Source: Lithobates sylvaticus
Lineage: Eukaryota; Chordata; Amphibia; Anura; Ranidae
DNA: 64,000 bases
Reading direction: 5' to 3'
NCBI GenBank assembly: GCA_028564925.1
Contig: CM053030.1
Location: 266,998,199 to 267,062,198 of the forward strand
Shown: positions 46,026 to 57,000 of the stretch, one piece after another
How the letters are laid out: each line of letters opens with the position of its first letter
Position numbering within the stretch: position 1 is the first letter of the stretch
The notes under the pieces: model-generated
What the model saw: the letters and a program-made list of their open reading frames with translations, nothing else
Database searches by the model: none
What the model was told of the DNA's origin: nothing
Program-made: the position numbers and the translations under genes

Positions 46026-46376
46026 CTTCTCTGGAATGCCTCACGCAGAAAAGACATAGGCTGTTTGGGCCATGGGCAGGACTAGGAGGGAGACCTGCCT
46101 GTCCATTACACTTGATCGGGCGGCAGTGACACCCTTAGAGCAGCGGTTCCCAGTGTGGGTGGGGGCGGCACCCCTGGCAGAACCCACCTACATGCGCCAC
46201 CCGGGCAAGCGCTACACCCTGCCCCCCCTAGTGCCGGTCCTGGTTGTCTAGGTTTGCCATTGCTTTCCTTCCAAGAAGTAAACGCCTTCTAATTTCATGG
46301 CTACAGTCATGGCTTGTAGCCAAGGGAGATGATAAAATCTGTCACTGTTTCCATTTCTTCTCCTTCTATTTTTTGA

Positions 46377-47354
46377 ATTGGTCAGGTGGAAAAATATGCC
46401 AAACAGTGCCTGTATCCAATCAGGTGCCTGCACACTTTGGGTATTTTGACAATTAGCTGTGAGGGCTGTCAAAATACAATAGCTCACAGCAGATGTGTCC
46501 ATCCTCACTGTTAGCGTGGATAGAAGGATCTACAAGTGTATAGCCAGGTTAAGTCTCCACTTCTGTCCACTGCTTGTTTCAAGTGTTCTTCTTTTCTTTT
46601 CTTTTTTAATATTATCATTTAGATCAGAGAGGAACAGGAGTAGGAAACAGCCATGCTTCCAGACCTAGCCTAGGTGTTAAAATGTATTGCTGAGAGACAG
46701 GACACATCTGGTTGGAATGCTTTTTTTTGATGCCATCAAAAAGGCTAAAGAAGGATCAAGTTTCAGATTTCAGTATATGAATAGTAACAGCCCTGGTGCT
46801 GAAAGGTGGCCTCTAAATCAGGGGAGGAGGATAAGATAGTCCTCCTGGGACCAGTATAAGATAAGGACTCACATGACACAGGAAAAACAGAGGTTTGTAG
46901 AAAATGTGGAAAAGACCAAATGTTAAAAGGAGGATACAAATACTAATACAAAGTTACTTGGAAATGTACCTTCTTGAAAAGGATCTAAACAATAGTAGGA
47001 CGATGCAACTGACAAAAAAAACAAAGTGTTGCCTACTTCAGCTAGTCTTGAGCACATAGGCTGCTTCCAGATGTTATAAAAGAAATGTCTTACTCAAATT
47101 ATTTATCACAGTGGTTTCACTGTTGCCTGTCCTGTGCTAAAAGACTTGGCCCTGCTAGAATGTATTTGGAAAATGTGCTCAAAGGAACTCATGTCAAGCA
47201 GAGAAATGTGAGATGAACAAGATTAATACCTGGCAGCTAATGACTACTGTGATGGAGTGCAGTCATACTTTATGAGCAACATTTCATTGTTCATGCTTAA
47301 TGCTATTTTCAGAGTGTATAAAAAGATAAATTCTGTAGTGGAGAATAACTATAA
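46377..47354. other. Intron 2, no recognisable feature
   Basis: Plain AT-rich sequence right of the BovB end; no termini recognised. Confidence 0.45.
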
Positions 47355-47695
47355 GACCCCTTTCACACTGAGACGCTTTTCAGGCGTTTTAGCGCTAAAA
47401 ATAGGCCCATTAAAGCACCTGAAAAGTGCCTCTCATGCCTCCCCAGTATAAAAGCCTGAGTTCTTTCACACTGGGGCGGTGCACTTGCGGGACGGGAAAA
47501 AAAGTCCTGCAAGCAGCATCTTTGGGGCGGTTTGCCCCTCCCAAAACACCCTACCCATTAAAAATAATGGGTAGCGCTGTTGAAGCGCCTGCAAAGCGAT
47601 TTAGCAGCGCTGCAACACAGGTTCTTTTAACCCTTTCTTCAGCCGCTAGCAGGAGTTAAAATCACCCCACTAGCGGCCGAAAAGAGTCACTAAAA
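47355..47695. repeat. Ranid-type repeat, CTTTCACACTGAG family
   Basis: Starts CCCCTTTCACACTGAGACGC and contains TTCACACTGGGGCGGTGC and ATTAAAAATAATGGGTAGCG. A small complete relative lies at 56743-57000. Confidence 0.6.
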
Positions 47696-48217
47696 CTTTG
47701 GTAAAGCGCCACTAAAACTAGTGCCCCGCCCGCAGACCCCGACAACCAAAGGCCAGGGTTGTCGGGAAGAGGCCCTTGTTAAGCACCCCCCCATGTTAAG
47801 GGCACGCGGCTGGGTACGGCTTGGGGGGGTGCTCGCTCGTCCCCGCCCCCTTTCCTGACCGGCCGGGCTGTGTGCTCGGATAAGGGTCTGCTATGGACTT
47901 TGGGGGGGACCCCCACACACCGTTTTTTCGGCGTAGGGGTCCCCTTTTAAATCCATACCAGGAGAAGGGGCTAGCAAGGTGTAAATCTCGCCAATTGAGG
48001 TGGCGACATTGACTTCCTTCGCTAGTCCCGTCTACCTGGAGTCACGTTCAAAATGAACAGACTTTACTCCGTGGTGTGGGCAAGTCCGTTCATTTCAAAA
48101 GTCCAGCGGACCTCCGCCGAAAGATCTAGTCCACTGGAAAAGTCCGGTCGTGTGTGGGCAAGTCCGCATGTTCAGCAGACCTCCGCTTGATAGTCCGATC
48201 GTGTGTACGCGGCATTA
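47696..48217. repeat. CpG-rich repeat ending in a GTGTACGCGGCATTA terminus
   Basis: It includes the inverted pair CCCGACAACC/GGTTGTCGGG near 47738-47767, a G-rich GACTTTGGGGGGGACCCCCA patch near 47896, and ends GATCGTGTGTACGCGGCATT, the right terminus of the family at 35587. Left boundary unclear. Confidence 0.5.
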
Positions 48218-48390
48218 CAGTGCCTTGAAAAAGTATTCATAATCCTTGAAATTTTCCACATTTTGTCATGTTACAACCAAAAACCTAAATGTATTTTATT
48301 GGGATTTTATGTGACTAACACAAAGTGGCATATGATTGTGAACTGGAAGAAAAATTAGAAATTGTTTTTAAATTTTCAAACAAATACAGC
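48216..48390. mobile_element. Tc1-like MITE, left end only
   Basis: TA then CAGTGCCTTGAAAAAGTATT at 48216, followed by TTTTGTCATGTTACAACC and TATTTTATTGGGATTTTATG, the left terminal repeat also found complete at 59872. It begins exactly at the end of the previous repeat and is cut off near 48390. Confidence 0.8.
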
Positions 48391-48490
48391 ATGGGGACAT
48401 GGATGAGAGAGTGAGTTTGCTTTGAATAATAAAAATGTATTAAAAAGTGTTTTCAGTTTGTGGTGCTCAAATGCAGTTCCACTTTAAAAG
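48391..48490. repeat. Right end of the element type seen at 26523
   Basis: GAGTGAGTTTGCTTTGAA, GTTTGTGGTGCTCAAATGCA and GTTCCACTTTAAAA parallel 26940-27020. Confidence 0.6.
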
Positions 48491-48860
48491 AATGCCCCTT
48501 TCTTTAAGGTGTGGCAAAACCACTGAGCCTTGACCTGTAGAATTAGCTCTCCTATGTTGGGCTATTTGTTTGTTGATAGGCTAATTCATCTCCCCAATGT
48601 ACAGGTCTTTGTTTTCCCCACTACACTGTGCTGCTTGCTCCTAGTTACTTCACTTGTGTTTGGGTCTTGTGGATTTACAAGTTTCTGTCTCAGTGTTTTG
48701 CTGGGCTTGTAAGACACGTGTTTGTAATGTTTCTTCTGACATTCCAAGGAATTATGTAATTAGAGCAGAGTGGTTCCACCATTTTTATACCCATCCTGTT
48801 CTTGGACAACAACTGCCTTTCCATTGTAATGGGATCAAGGTGTCGGTGCTACCTGTGTGG
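48491..48860. other. Intron 2, no recognisable feature
   Basis: Pyrimidine-rich plain sequence, no supported feature. Confidence 0.4.
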
Positions 48861-49323
48861 ATATAGATTAGGGGTGTTCAACCTGTGGCCCGTGGGCAAC
48901 GTGGCCTCCAGAGCCCTCTGATTTGGCCCTCAAACCAGGGAAGGACATGCCGGGGCACCAACCTGTTGATCACAATCTGGGTTTGCCAACCCACCATTAC
49001 AGAGCGTCAGAGTACATCGAGCTTGGCTCTGACAGTTTGACCTCCCTGTTCCATGCTCTTTTACACTTGGACAGGAGGGGCGGCAGAGATGGCGTATACA
49101 GGACCAGATTCTCTCCATTTTCCTCCTCCAATTACTGAAAACCAGCTTCTCCTCCTCCTTCTCCTGCCGGGATTAAGCACTTGCAGAAGGGAAAATGTTC
49201 ATTATGCTATTCAAAAAAAAATCCAAATTCTGAACCATTTAATTTCATTGTGGCCTGCAACTGGTTAACAAATTACTTAAGCGACCCTTGCTCTTCAAAA
49301 GGTTGAGCACCCTTGATATAGAT
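48861..49323. mobile_element. hAT non-autonomous element with 8-bp target duplication
   Basis: ATATAGAT occurs exactly at 48861-48868 and 49316-49323. The element (48869-49315) starts TAGGGGTGTTCAACCTGTGG and ends AAAAGGTTGAGCACCCTTG, an inverted pair. It holds no transposase; short frames are chance. Confidence 0.9.
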
Positions 49324-50440
49324 ACTGAGGTATTGTTTTCTTGACACTCATCAGAACTGAAGAACTGGCTTGGATAAGCTACAAAAACAGAGCTGGCTTG
49401 GATTAGCTACAAAACTTACTCAAAATTACAGAAAGAGTCCAGCTAAATGTGACTAACTACTACAAGATATACAATGGCCATGATAAATGAGAACCTTCAC
49501 AGATATTCAAGGAACTTTCTTCAATGTTGTATGATTTGTATGATACTCTTTGCAGAATATTAGCCATGAATAACACACATTTTTAAACTAGTGAAAAACA
49601 AACATATCTATCTGGAACACATTTACTTTCTTAACTGAACAATATATTAACAAATGGAAAAAATCTGCTTTTTATAAGGACTTTATGCAGATCCGTACTT
49701 AAGAGATCTTTCTCTGGAGATAAGACTAGGATTTAATATATCTCCTATGATTTCTTGGTATGCATTGAATTCATATTAAATATCCACTGTTCTTTTGACT
49801 GTCATGCTGAAGATAAAAACTTTTAAATAATATTTATAAATGCTAATAAGTAGCACGTTCAGAATTGTATATATCATAAATTCATACATTAAATTGTTCT
49901 CCAAGGGTCTTTAGACCTGTACAGTCATTATGTCACCTGTGTGTATATTTTCCTCAGTAAATACATACCTAGCTCCATTTCCACAGATGCCAAAGATAAA
50001 TTCAACCCTATTATCTGAAAAGTGATATACCCTGCAGCAACAGAATTCTGCCATATTCAAATTATACCATATCTAAGAAACCTTTGTATACAGTTGTATA
50101 ACGTTTAAGCTGATCCTTTAAATATGGCACAGTCATACAATGGTCTCTCAACATGTAAAGACATGTAAAAAAAGAGTATTACCCAGAAAGGACCAGTATA
50201 GCACAGGAAGGATGTCCTGTAAGTTGTTCTCACTGGTCATCTGGCTAGTGAAATACAAACAATATGGTTCATTGGATGAAGGATTGACAGTCACTGAACA
50301 GTGGATTTGCATAAGGATTACAAACAAATTAACTGACTCAACTAATTTCCATCCTTAAAGTAAGGTCAGCATGAAACAGATTTAGTCTGACATAGAAACC
50401 CTCAGTATAAACAAAGAGACATAGTCAGGCAAAATATGAA
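49324..50440. other. Intron 2, no recognisable feature
   Basis: AT-rich sequence. A tandem pair CTTGGATAAGCTACAAAA / CTTGGATTAGCTACAAAA lies at about 49369-49414. Confidence 0.45.
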
Positions 50441-51656
50441 CCACTTCCCAATGCCCCATAGCAGATATACTGCTACAGGGCGGCCATTCTGTGCAGAATC
50501 ACATATATATATATATGATTCTGCACTTCTGTTAGGGGAGTGCACGCAGAAGCTGATCTGCAGGTGCTAAGCAATAGATGTCCACCGGTCACCGGCCAGT
50601 GTCAACCCTCCGGCCGTCCCCCTACTCCATGCACCCAGCCCCTAATTTACATGCAGGGTGCCGAACGCATGAATTCCAATGGGAGTTTTTTTTCTTTTAG
50701 ACGCGCATGATTAGAGCTGGAGGCTTAAAAAAAGAGTGGTCTTGGGGCGCAGTACTCACCCAGTTGTGTGACAATAGCAAATTGATATTTGCTATTGTCT
50801 TCCTGCTTCTCCTGCAGGCCATTTCTGGCTCAGGAAGTGGGTCCTGACACCCAATTGACCGAGAGGAGAAGCGATCCTCTTGGCTGGCAAGGAGGAGGAG
50901 ACTGTGAAGCCGAGGAAGGAGGAGATGCAGAGGCCCACCGCCCAGAGGAAGACCGCAACCTAAATGGGGTACGTGCGGGGAGCGATCGACCGACCGCCGG
51001 GGGGGGGGTGTTGCCTCCCCCTCCCAAAAAAAATATACCACCAACCGCCACTGCCGCTTGCCTATTGCCGGGTAGAGACAGAGGGTGGAGCTCTGCCTAT
51101 GCAAACAAGGCAGAGCTCAGTTCTGACTGGAGGAAAGTGATGGAGTTTGTGTCCCTGCAGGGAATAAAATCCATCACTTCCCTTAGTAAAAGCAGCACAC
51201 AGTTTACACAAAAACACTGGTTAGGCACACATTTAACCCTTTGATCGACCTAGATATTTAACCCCTTCCCAACCATTGTCATTACTACAGACGATCACTT
51301 TTGCACAAACCAATCAATATACACTTATTGGGATTTTTTTACCAATAAATATGTAGCAGAATACATATTGGTCTAAATTTATGAAGAAATTTTTTTTTTT
51401 TTTAAATCATAGTAGAAAGTAACAAATATTGATTATTTTTCAACATTCTGTATTTTATTGTGTATAGCGCAAAAAATAAAGAACGCAGTGGTGATCAAAT
51501 ACCACCAAAAGAAAGCTCTATTTGTGGAAAATAATGGCACAACTTTTATTTGGGTACAGCGTTGCATGACCGTGCAATTGTCAGTTAAAATAACGCAGTG
51601 CCGTATCGCAAAAAATAGCCTGGTCATGAAGGGGGTAAATCTTCCAGAGGTCAAGT
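50441..51656 (-). mobile_element. CCACTT-family element, copy E (reverse, long variant)
   Basis: Ends are CCACTTCCCAATGCC at the left, after a decayed TGAA, and GAGGTCAAGTGG before CTAA at the right, so the TTAA flanks have mutated. On the minus strand the conserved order is clear at 51640-51250 (GAGCTTTCTTTTGGTGG, TTTTTTGCGCTATACAC). The part 50640-51010 is GC-rich with a G9 run and overlapping frames that are not genes. Confidence 0.72.
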
Positions 51657-52204
51657 GGCTAACTAAGAATATGAACAAAAATCCCAATGATGGGTGCTGT
51701 AGATGTATACTTTGCTTGAGCATGAAAATCTGATATTTTATCGAAAGGTTCCATGTATCTAATTTTACCCTGACATACATAAGGTTTAGGCGGGTGGATG
51801 TCTACAGAAAAAGCATGTCCATCTCATCATGCATTTGAAACTTTGCCCATAAGGTGGAATGTCTATCCACTATTGTTATATCTAGTAAATCAGGAAGAAA
51901 ACTCATGGTCGCACCCTAAATTTGGTGACGTTGAGTGTTCACTTCAATCGCCCATTTAGGTACATGGAAAAAGCCTTTTTTAAATGTGTATATGTGATCA
52001 TTCTCTACTTCTTTTTATTTCCACCCCATTGACTGTAGTCAGCCTGAACCTTTTAATATAAGGTAAATACTAGGAGATTCTATGTTACAATAGCAATCTC
52101 TCATGTTTATATGTATGAGGTTTTAAAGGAAACATCTGTTTTGCTGCCACTGTTGACCTTCTACTGAACATATTAGTTGCCTTGAGGGCTCTGGCATTAA
52201 AATG
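51657..52204. other. Intron 2, no recognisable feature
   Basis: AT-rich plain sequence. Confidence 0.45.
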
Positions 52205-52400
52205 TATCTATAGCCAAAGCTTGTTTTTTTTTTTATAAAGTGGGGAAGGATTAGAACGTCTGTCAAGTCTTACTGGGGTTAGAGGCTTCATTGGAGAAAT
52301 ACCTTCACTTCCTGTCTGGTAAAAAAAAAATGTCCATAGAATAGGAAGTAAATGGAAATCTCTCTAACAGCAACTTAGACAAAAGTACATTTTTTTTTTG
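52205..52400. repeat. Ranid-type repeat, TTCCTCTCACTT family
   Basis: GGGGAAGGATTAGAACGTCT, GGAGAAATACCTTCACTTCC and GTAAATGGAAATCTCTC follow the order at 37120 and 53310. Confidence 0.5.
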
Positions 52401-52448
52401 TTGGAAACTGCATCCCCTACTTAACTTAAATAGTAGTAAAGCCTGACA

Positions 52449-52583
52449 AGAGTTATTATTATTATTATTATTATTATACAGGATTTATATAGCACCAACA
52501 GTTTGTGCAGCGCTTTACAACAATAGACAGTATAGTTACAATACAATTCAATACAGGAGAAATCAGAGGGCCCTGCTCTAACC
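52449..52583 (-). repeat. SINE 3' tail, reverse copy
   Basis: It starts with an ATT microsatellite, then GGATTTATATAGCACCAACA, GCAGCGCTTTACAAC and CAGAGGGCCCTGCTC, the complement of the tail at 41745. Head missing. Confidence 0.7.
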
Positions 52584-53309
52584 TTTCTCCATTCTATCCA
52601 AAACAGAAACTGTTTTGCCACTATCTTCTTGGCATTGCTCAGATTCTATGAGAGCAGCTGTTTCCCTGCACAATGTCCACAGGGGTGTTGCTTGCTCGGT
52701 ACTGCTGCCATTCATAGTATTTTTTTTCATGAATACAAGGTATTATATGACTAGATGAGGTTATGATTGTGGCATCACTGCCCCTTCTCTCCACCTCATT
52801 CATTCAGAGAATGCTTTGTATTCATTGAAAAAAAATGCAGTGGGGTAGCCACTTGCATGGAATCTGAGCAGGACCCGAAAGATGGTGCCTATCACTGTTG
52901 TAGCGCTGACCACTATAGTGATTTCCAGCCTTTCCAATTGGTCCATTAGGTATGAGTAATGCATTCTTTTATTGTGCCAAGCTGGACCAATGTAAATATG
53001 CAATATAATACGTACGTATACATACATACATTATTCCTGAAATTCAAGTTAATATTTTCTATACCACTGATGTGAAACATACATTTTCACAAAGGGAAGT
53101 CAGTACTCCTGATCTGCATACTTGTTACAAATATGTGATTCAGTGGGTACTAAGGCTAGTGGACCAGCATGACAGCCAGCTATCTACATATATTTAAAAT
53201 GCAGTCTAGCAAGGGCAGACCCCACATTTTTTTTTAGAACAAGTTATCTTTATCCTAAAATAATAATATTGATCTTTAAATATTTTAAAATGTACCCAAA
53301 GTTAAAACC
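52584..53309. other. Intron 2, no recognisable feature
   Basis: Plain AT-rich sequence with short TACATACATACA-type runs near 53010. Confidence 0.45.
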
Positions 53310-53690
53310 TATTTTTTATTATTATTGATAGATTTGCAAGGGTTTGGAACCCCTCTGAGGGTTTATTGCTGTCTATGTCCCCACTGGAGGGATTCACCCT
53401 CTCTTCTTGTCCTGATGGTATTTGTTTCCAGTACTAAAAATGAGAAGAAATACACAATTTTGATTTGTCACCAGAACGGGAATAAAGGGGAAATCTTCCA
53501 GTGGGGACACTTGTTCTGGGGAAGACTATTTAAGAGGGGATTTACCTCACTACTGAGAGATTTCCTCCTCTCAGTTCTTGCTGCGTCTGTAGGACAGAAT
53601 GTGAAGAGTGTTCTTCCTAATAGGATACAGATGGCTGGAAATCTTGGAGGGTTTAAATCATCTACTCTATGAAAAAACTGACTTTAGATA
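53310..53690. repeat. Ranid-type repeat, TTCCTCTCACTT family
   Basis: GGAACCCCTCTGAGG, GGAGGGATTCACCCTCTC and GAGATTTCCTCCTCTCAG follow the order at 37120. Confidence 0.55.
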
Positions 53691-55055
53691 TATTTTAATG
53701 TCCACTCCTGCCTTTTTGATGATTTTTTTTTTCATAATACATTAGGAATTTTAGTAACAGCACCAGTTCTGAATTATGGGCAGCAGCTGCAGTTAGAAGT
53801 TACATTATAAAGCATATAAAGTTTATATCCTAATGATGTCACAGCCATGCTATATACTATTTACTTAACTGCAAACGTTTATTTTACCTCATCATGGTGA
53901 AAACATCAGTCATTCACCAATCTTAGTCCTTGGCGAAAGTTAAAACAAAATCTTCTTACTTCTACCATGAATTACAATCAGCCAGTTGGTAGAAGATTGA
54001 TAGTTGTCATTAACTTGACAGCTTGTTTGAAAAGATCGCATTACATTAGCATTGCCCATTACTAAGGGGAAAAGGATTGCTTTGGGTCAGCTTTGTGAAA
54101 TTAATGTGAAATAACAGCTTCTAATAATGAATATACTAAGTCAATGTAAATTGCCTGTGCTAGTGTATGCCTATGCCATCATATAACTGGAATGTGTTCT
54201 AAATAATCTAAGTTGCCTTGCCATCATTGTAGTAAAATTAGAAAGACCAAAGCAGCTGTAATAATAGTAAGAAGGTTCTCTTTAGGGATAGAATGATGAT
54301 TTTTGTTTTTAACTAATATAAATAATAATTTTTCAAGGACAATGACCATAGCGATCATAATATATAGGGTTACCATTGGGGTTATAATAGGTACGGGGGC
54401 TCCAGGACCTAACTTGTGATCTACATTACACACCACTATAATGGCCTGGATTTGTAGTGTGCAAAATATTGGTAAAGTTGTGCAGGGGTGTGTAAGTAAA
54501 TCATTAAATGTAGATCTAAACCCTTATTGAAAGATATCTAGTATGCAAAGGCATTGTGTATCATATACAATTACATTTTTTTAACCAGAAAGTACTGCTT
54601 TTGCCTTTTTTTCATCCTCTTTTTTTTGTATTTAAAGTGTTTGTTACCCCAACATTTTCTCTTCCTGATATGGGCCTGCTGTACCATGTACTTGCAGGAA
54701 ATGTCTCCTTTTCTCTTTGTATTGGTTCCTTTGTGTGAAATCCCTGGTGTTTCTGCCAGTCCCTCTGCTTTTCTATTAAAAGTTAACCACACTAAGCAGG
54801 AGAGCACACTATGGTCAGTTCTCTAGCTGTGCTTGGAACTCAGAATGCTCTTCCCCAATGATCATACTTGTCCTGAAACGCCTCCCCTGCACAGCCTTTC
54901 ACTGGGGAGATCAGTGTGTTGCTGTTTCTCCTCTCCCAGCTCCAATGCAGCCTCAGAACAGAGGGAATGTGATCACTTATAAAAAGGGGAAACAAAAGTA
55001 TTGATAAAGTTCTTATATCTATACATACATGTTTAACCTTTCATGAGACAGTGGT
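53691..55055. other. Intron 2, no recognisable feature
   Basis: AT-rich sequence; the stretch 54640-55000 is more pyrimidine-rich but shows no exon signals I trust. Confidence 0.45.
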
Positions 55056-55221
55056 GTTGAAATAAAACTGAAACAGGAGAGTACACAATCTGGTGCAGAT
55101 CTGCATAGAAACCAGTTTCAAGGTTTTATTGTCAAAGCTTAATTGAATAAGCTAAAGTTAGAAGCTGATTGGCAACCACCTACAGCTTCACCAGATTTTG
55201 CACTCTCCAGTTTTAGTAAAC
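55056..55221. repeat. Foldback MITE, copy 4
   Basis: Left AAACTGAAACAGGAGAGTAC and right GCACTCTCCAGTTTTAGTAA pair imperfectly; inner GAAGCTGATTGGCAACC and AAACCAGTTTCAAGG match the family at 3624. Confidence 0.75.
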
Positions 55222-56742
55222 CAGTTAAAGTAAATTTTAACTGATATATTTTGACTCCAATTTCTTTCTAAAAGGAATATATAAATATGAGTATATTATT
55301 TGTTGTTTATGAATTCCAACTGGAAAAATTCGAGTTTTTGAATACAGCATAAAACCTGTATCTGTTGTCAGTTTAAGATTTGAAGGGAATCCTCCCAGAT
55401 ATTGTATTACAAGGAAAGTATATACAGCATACAGTGTTGTATTCAGCAGCATGTCCCTCTTCACTCCCTGGTGTCACACTTGTGGCTTTGTGCGGAATGG
55501 AAAACGGGAATTTTATTGCATTACCAGCTGCAGGCTGGATTGAAGAAAAGTATGCGTTGATTAACCTAAATTTGATACAGTTCTCTTTGTATCAGATTAT
55601 TTGTGCGGTAAAAAGGACATTTATAAAAAGTTGTGCTTTCTCACTTTCTATATTTATTATTAACACAACAATTTGCAGTTTATTTTAGTAATTATTATTT
55701 AGTTTATACCTTCCAGTTGTGTGTTGCAAATAACATTTAAATATAATGAATTGTGCAGAAATTGTTTTGCTTTTATAAATGACTTTCACAAAATAATTTT
55801 TCTGCAAAAATAAATAACAGTATTATAAAGGTATCACCATTTTGTAAGCTGACATATGTTAAATTAATTTTGCAATTACTGTACTTTACTATGCCAGTTT
55901 TTTTTCCCACAAATGGGTTAAGTTTTCCACATTTTTAGGTGGACAGACATTAAATAAGTTAGTACATTTTAGAACATCATGCACATGGACAATTATAGGC
56001 ATTTTACATGCCTGGTGTAAATTTACTGGTGCCTCCCTATATGTGCCCTGTACAACCTGTCAAATAAGTGTCCTACTCTTGTAAACACAGATGCTTCTTT
56101 GCATTGGTGTTTACCCTCACAGGTGCATCAAATGTGTTTCCTGAACACAATACTTCCACATTTTGGAGATCTGTTGCATGTGCACAGAGTATGCCAACTA
56201 CTAGCCATTAAGCTATATAGCAGGCTGTATGCAACACCTGAAGCTTCCTGGGCATGGGATAGTGCCAGTAAATTTACAGTTCTCATATAAAATGTCTATA
56301 AATGTCAATGTGCATGGACCCTAAGCATTTCCTCAGATCAGTAAAAAGATCTGACCCTATGCTATTAGTGCGCCTGCAGGAAAGGTTTTGCAGCACGCTA
56401 TAATGAAAAACCAATAACAAGTCATCAATGCCTGGCCAAAGCCAAACTGGCTTTGAGGTTATAAGTAAAATATAGAAAAGAGTATGCCTCTTAGGTCTTA
56501 CCTTCCCCTTTTTTGGTGCTCAAATAGATGTTAAATAACAGTTACATTTAGACCATATTGGTTACCTTTTTTTTTTAATAATTGTAAACCACCAACATTT
56601 TGATATCCTCAAATTACAAAAAGTTTATTAAACCATGTATTATGTACTGCATATATCTATTCAGCTCTATAAGCACCTTGTCTCATACACTTGAAAATCA
56701 GATTTCCATTGGATTTTATTGACTTTTTTTTACTAGGTCACT
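55222..56742. other. Intron 2, no recognisable feature
   Basis: AT-rich plain sequence with T runs near 55898 and 56567. Confidence 0.45.
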
Positions 56743-57000
56743 TAGACCACTTTCACACTGAGGCGCTTTTCAGGCGCTTTCACGCTAAAAACAGCTCCTA
56801 AAAAGCGCACGAAAACTTATTTCCATTAAAATAAATGAACACTTTCACACTGGGGCAGTGTGCTGGCAGGGCTGTGAAAAACTCCCCTCCCCATTGAAAT
56901 GAATGGAAAGCTCTTCAAAAGCGCCTGAAAAGCTCTTCAAAAGTGCTCAGTGTTTTTACTGGCAGTTTAGAAGTGCCTCAGTGTGAAAGTGGCCTAAGTC
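56743..57000. mobile_element. Small MITE, CTTTCACACTGAG family
   Basis: Left GACCACTTTCACACTGAGGC and right CCTCAGTGTGAAAGTGGCC are inverted copies, flanked by CTTA and TAAG. Internally GGCGCTTTTCAGGCGCTTT and GCGCCTGAAAAGC pair. The complete small form of the repeat at 47355. Confidence 0.8.

Larger units (their letters stand above)
43145..46250. mobile_element. 3.1-kb hAT-type non-autonomous element inside BovB
   Basis: Exact copies of GTTGTCTA lie at 43145-43152 and 46243-46250, and the BovB sequence resumes after the second. The 8-bp duplication and ends CAGTAGCGTAGCTAG and GTGCCGGTCCTG point to the hAT superfamily, although the inverted repeats are imperfect (both share an ACCCGGG segment about 25 to 45 bases in). 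No transposase is present. The inside is composite: a TTAA-type element end near 43826-43848, a foldback MITE, another repeat at 44480-44872 and a large C-rich minisatellite. Confidence 0.82.
42648..46376 (-). mobile_element. BovB (RTE-clade) LINE 3' end, split by a hAT-type element
   Basis: Two collinear parts on the minus strand, 46376-46251 and 43152-42648, carry the end of a reverse-transcriptase protein and a 3' tail. The frame 43153-42665 encodes MVFPVVTYGCEIWTIRKAE, RRIDAFELWCWRTLLK, PWTARRSNQSIL, GHLMQREDSLEKTVMLG and TKSWTRLND, which follow in order the C-terminus of ruminant BovB. The tail ends in CTGAACAACAACAACAA, the BovB signature. Between SNQSIL (42949) and GHLM (42883) the peptide leaves the family, while a neighbouring frame there reads ILKLKLEH, so two compensating shifts have occurred. 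The 5' end is truncated near 46376 and the copy is dead. BovB is the classic horizontally transferred LINE, with snakes and frogs among reported hosts. Family call is from recalled sequence. Confidence 0.88.

Noticed and set aside
45002-46129. Proline/serine-rich open frames of 152 and 165 codons
   Set aside because: They are translations of the C-rich 26-bp minisatellite inside a transposon.
50697-51244. Overlapping frames of 135 and 151 codons on opposite strands
   Set aside because: They lie in the GC-rich end of a CCACTT-family transposon where stops are rare; no conserved product.
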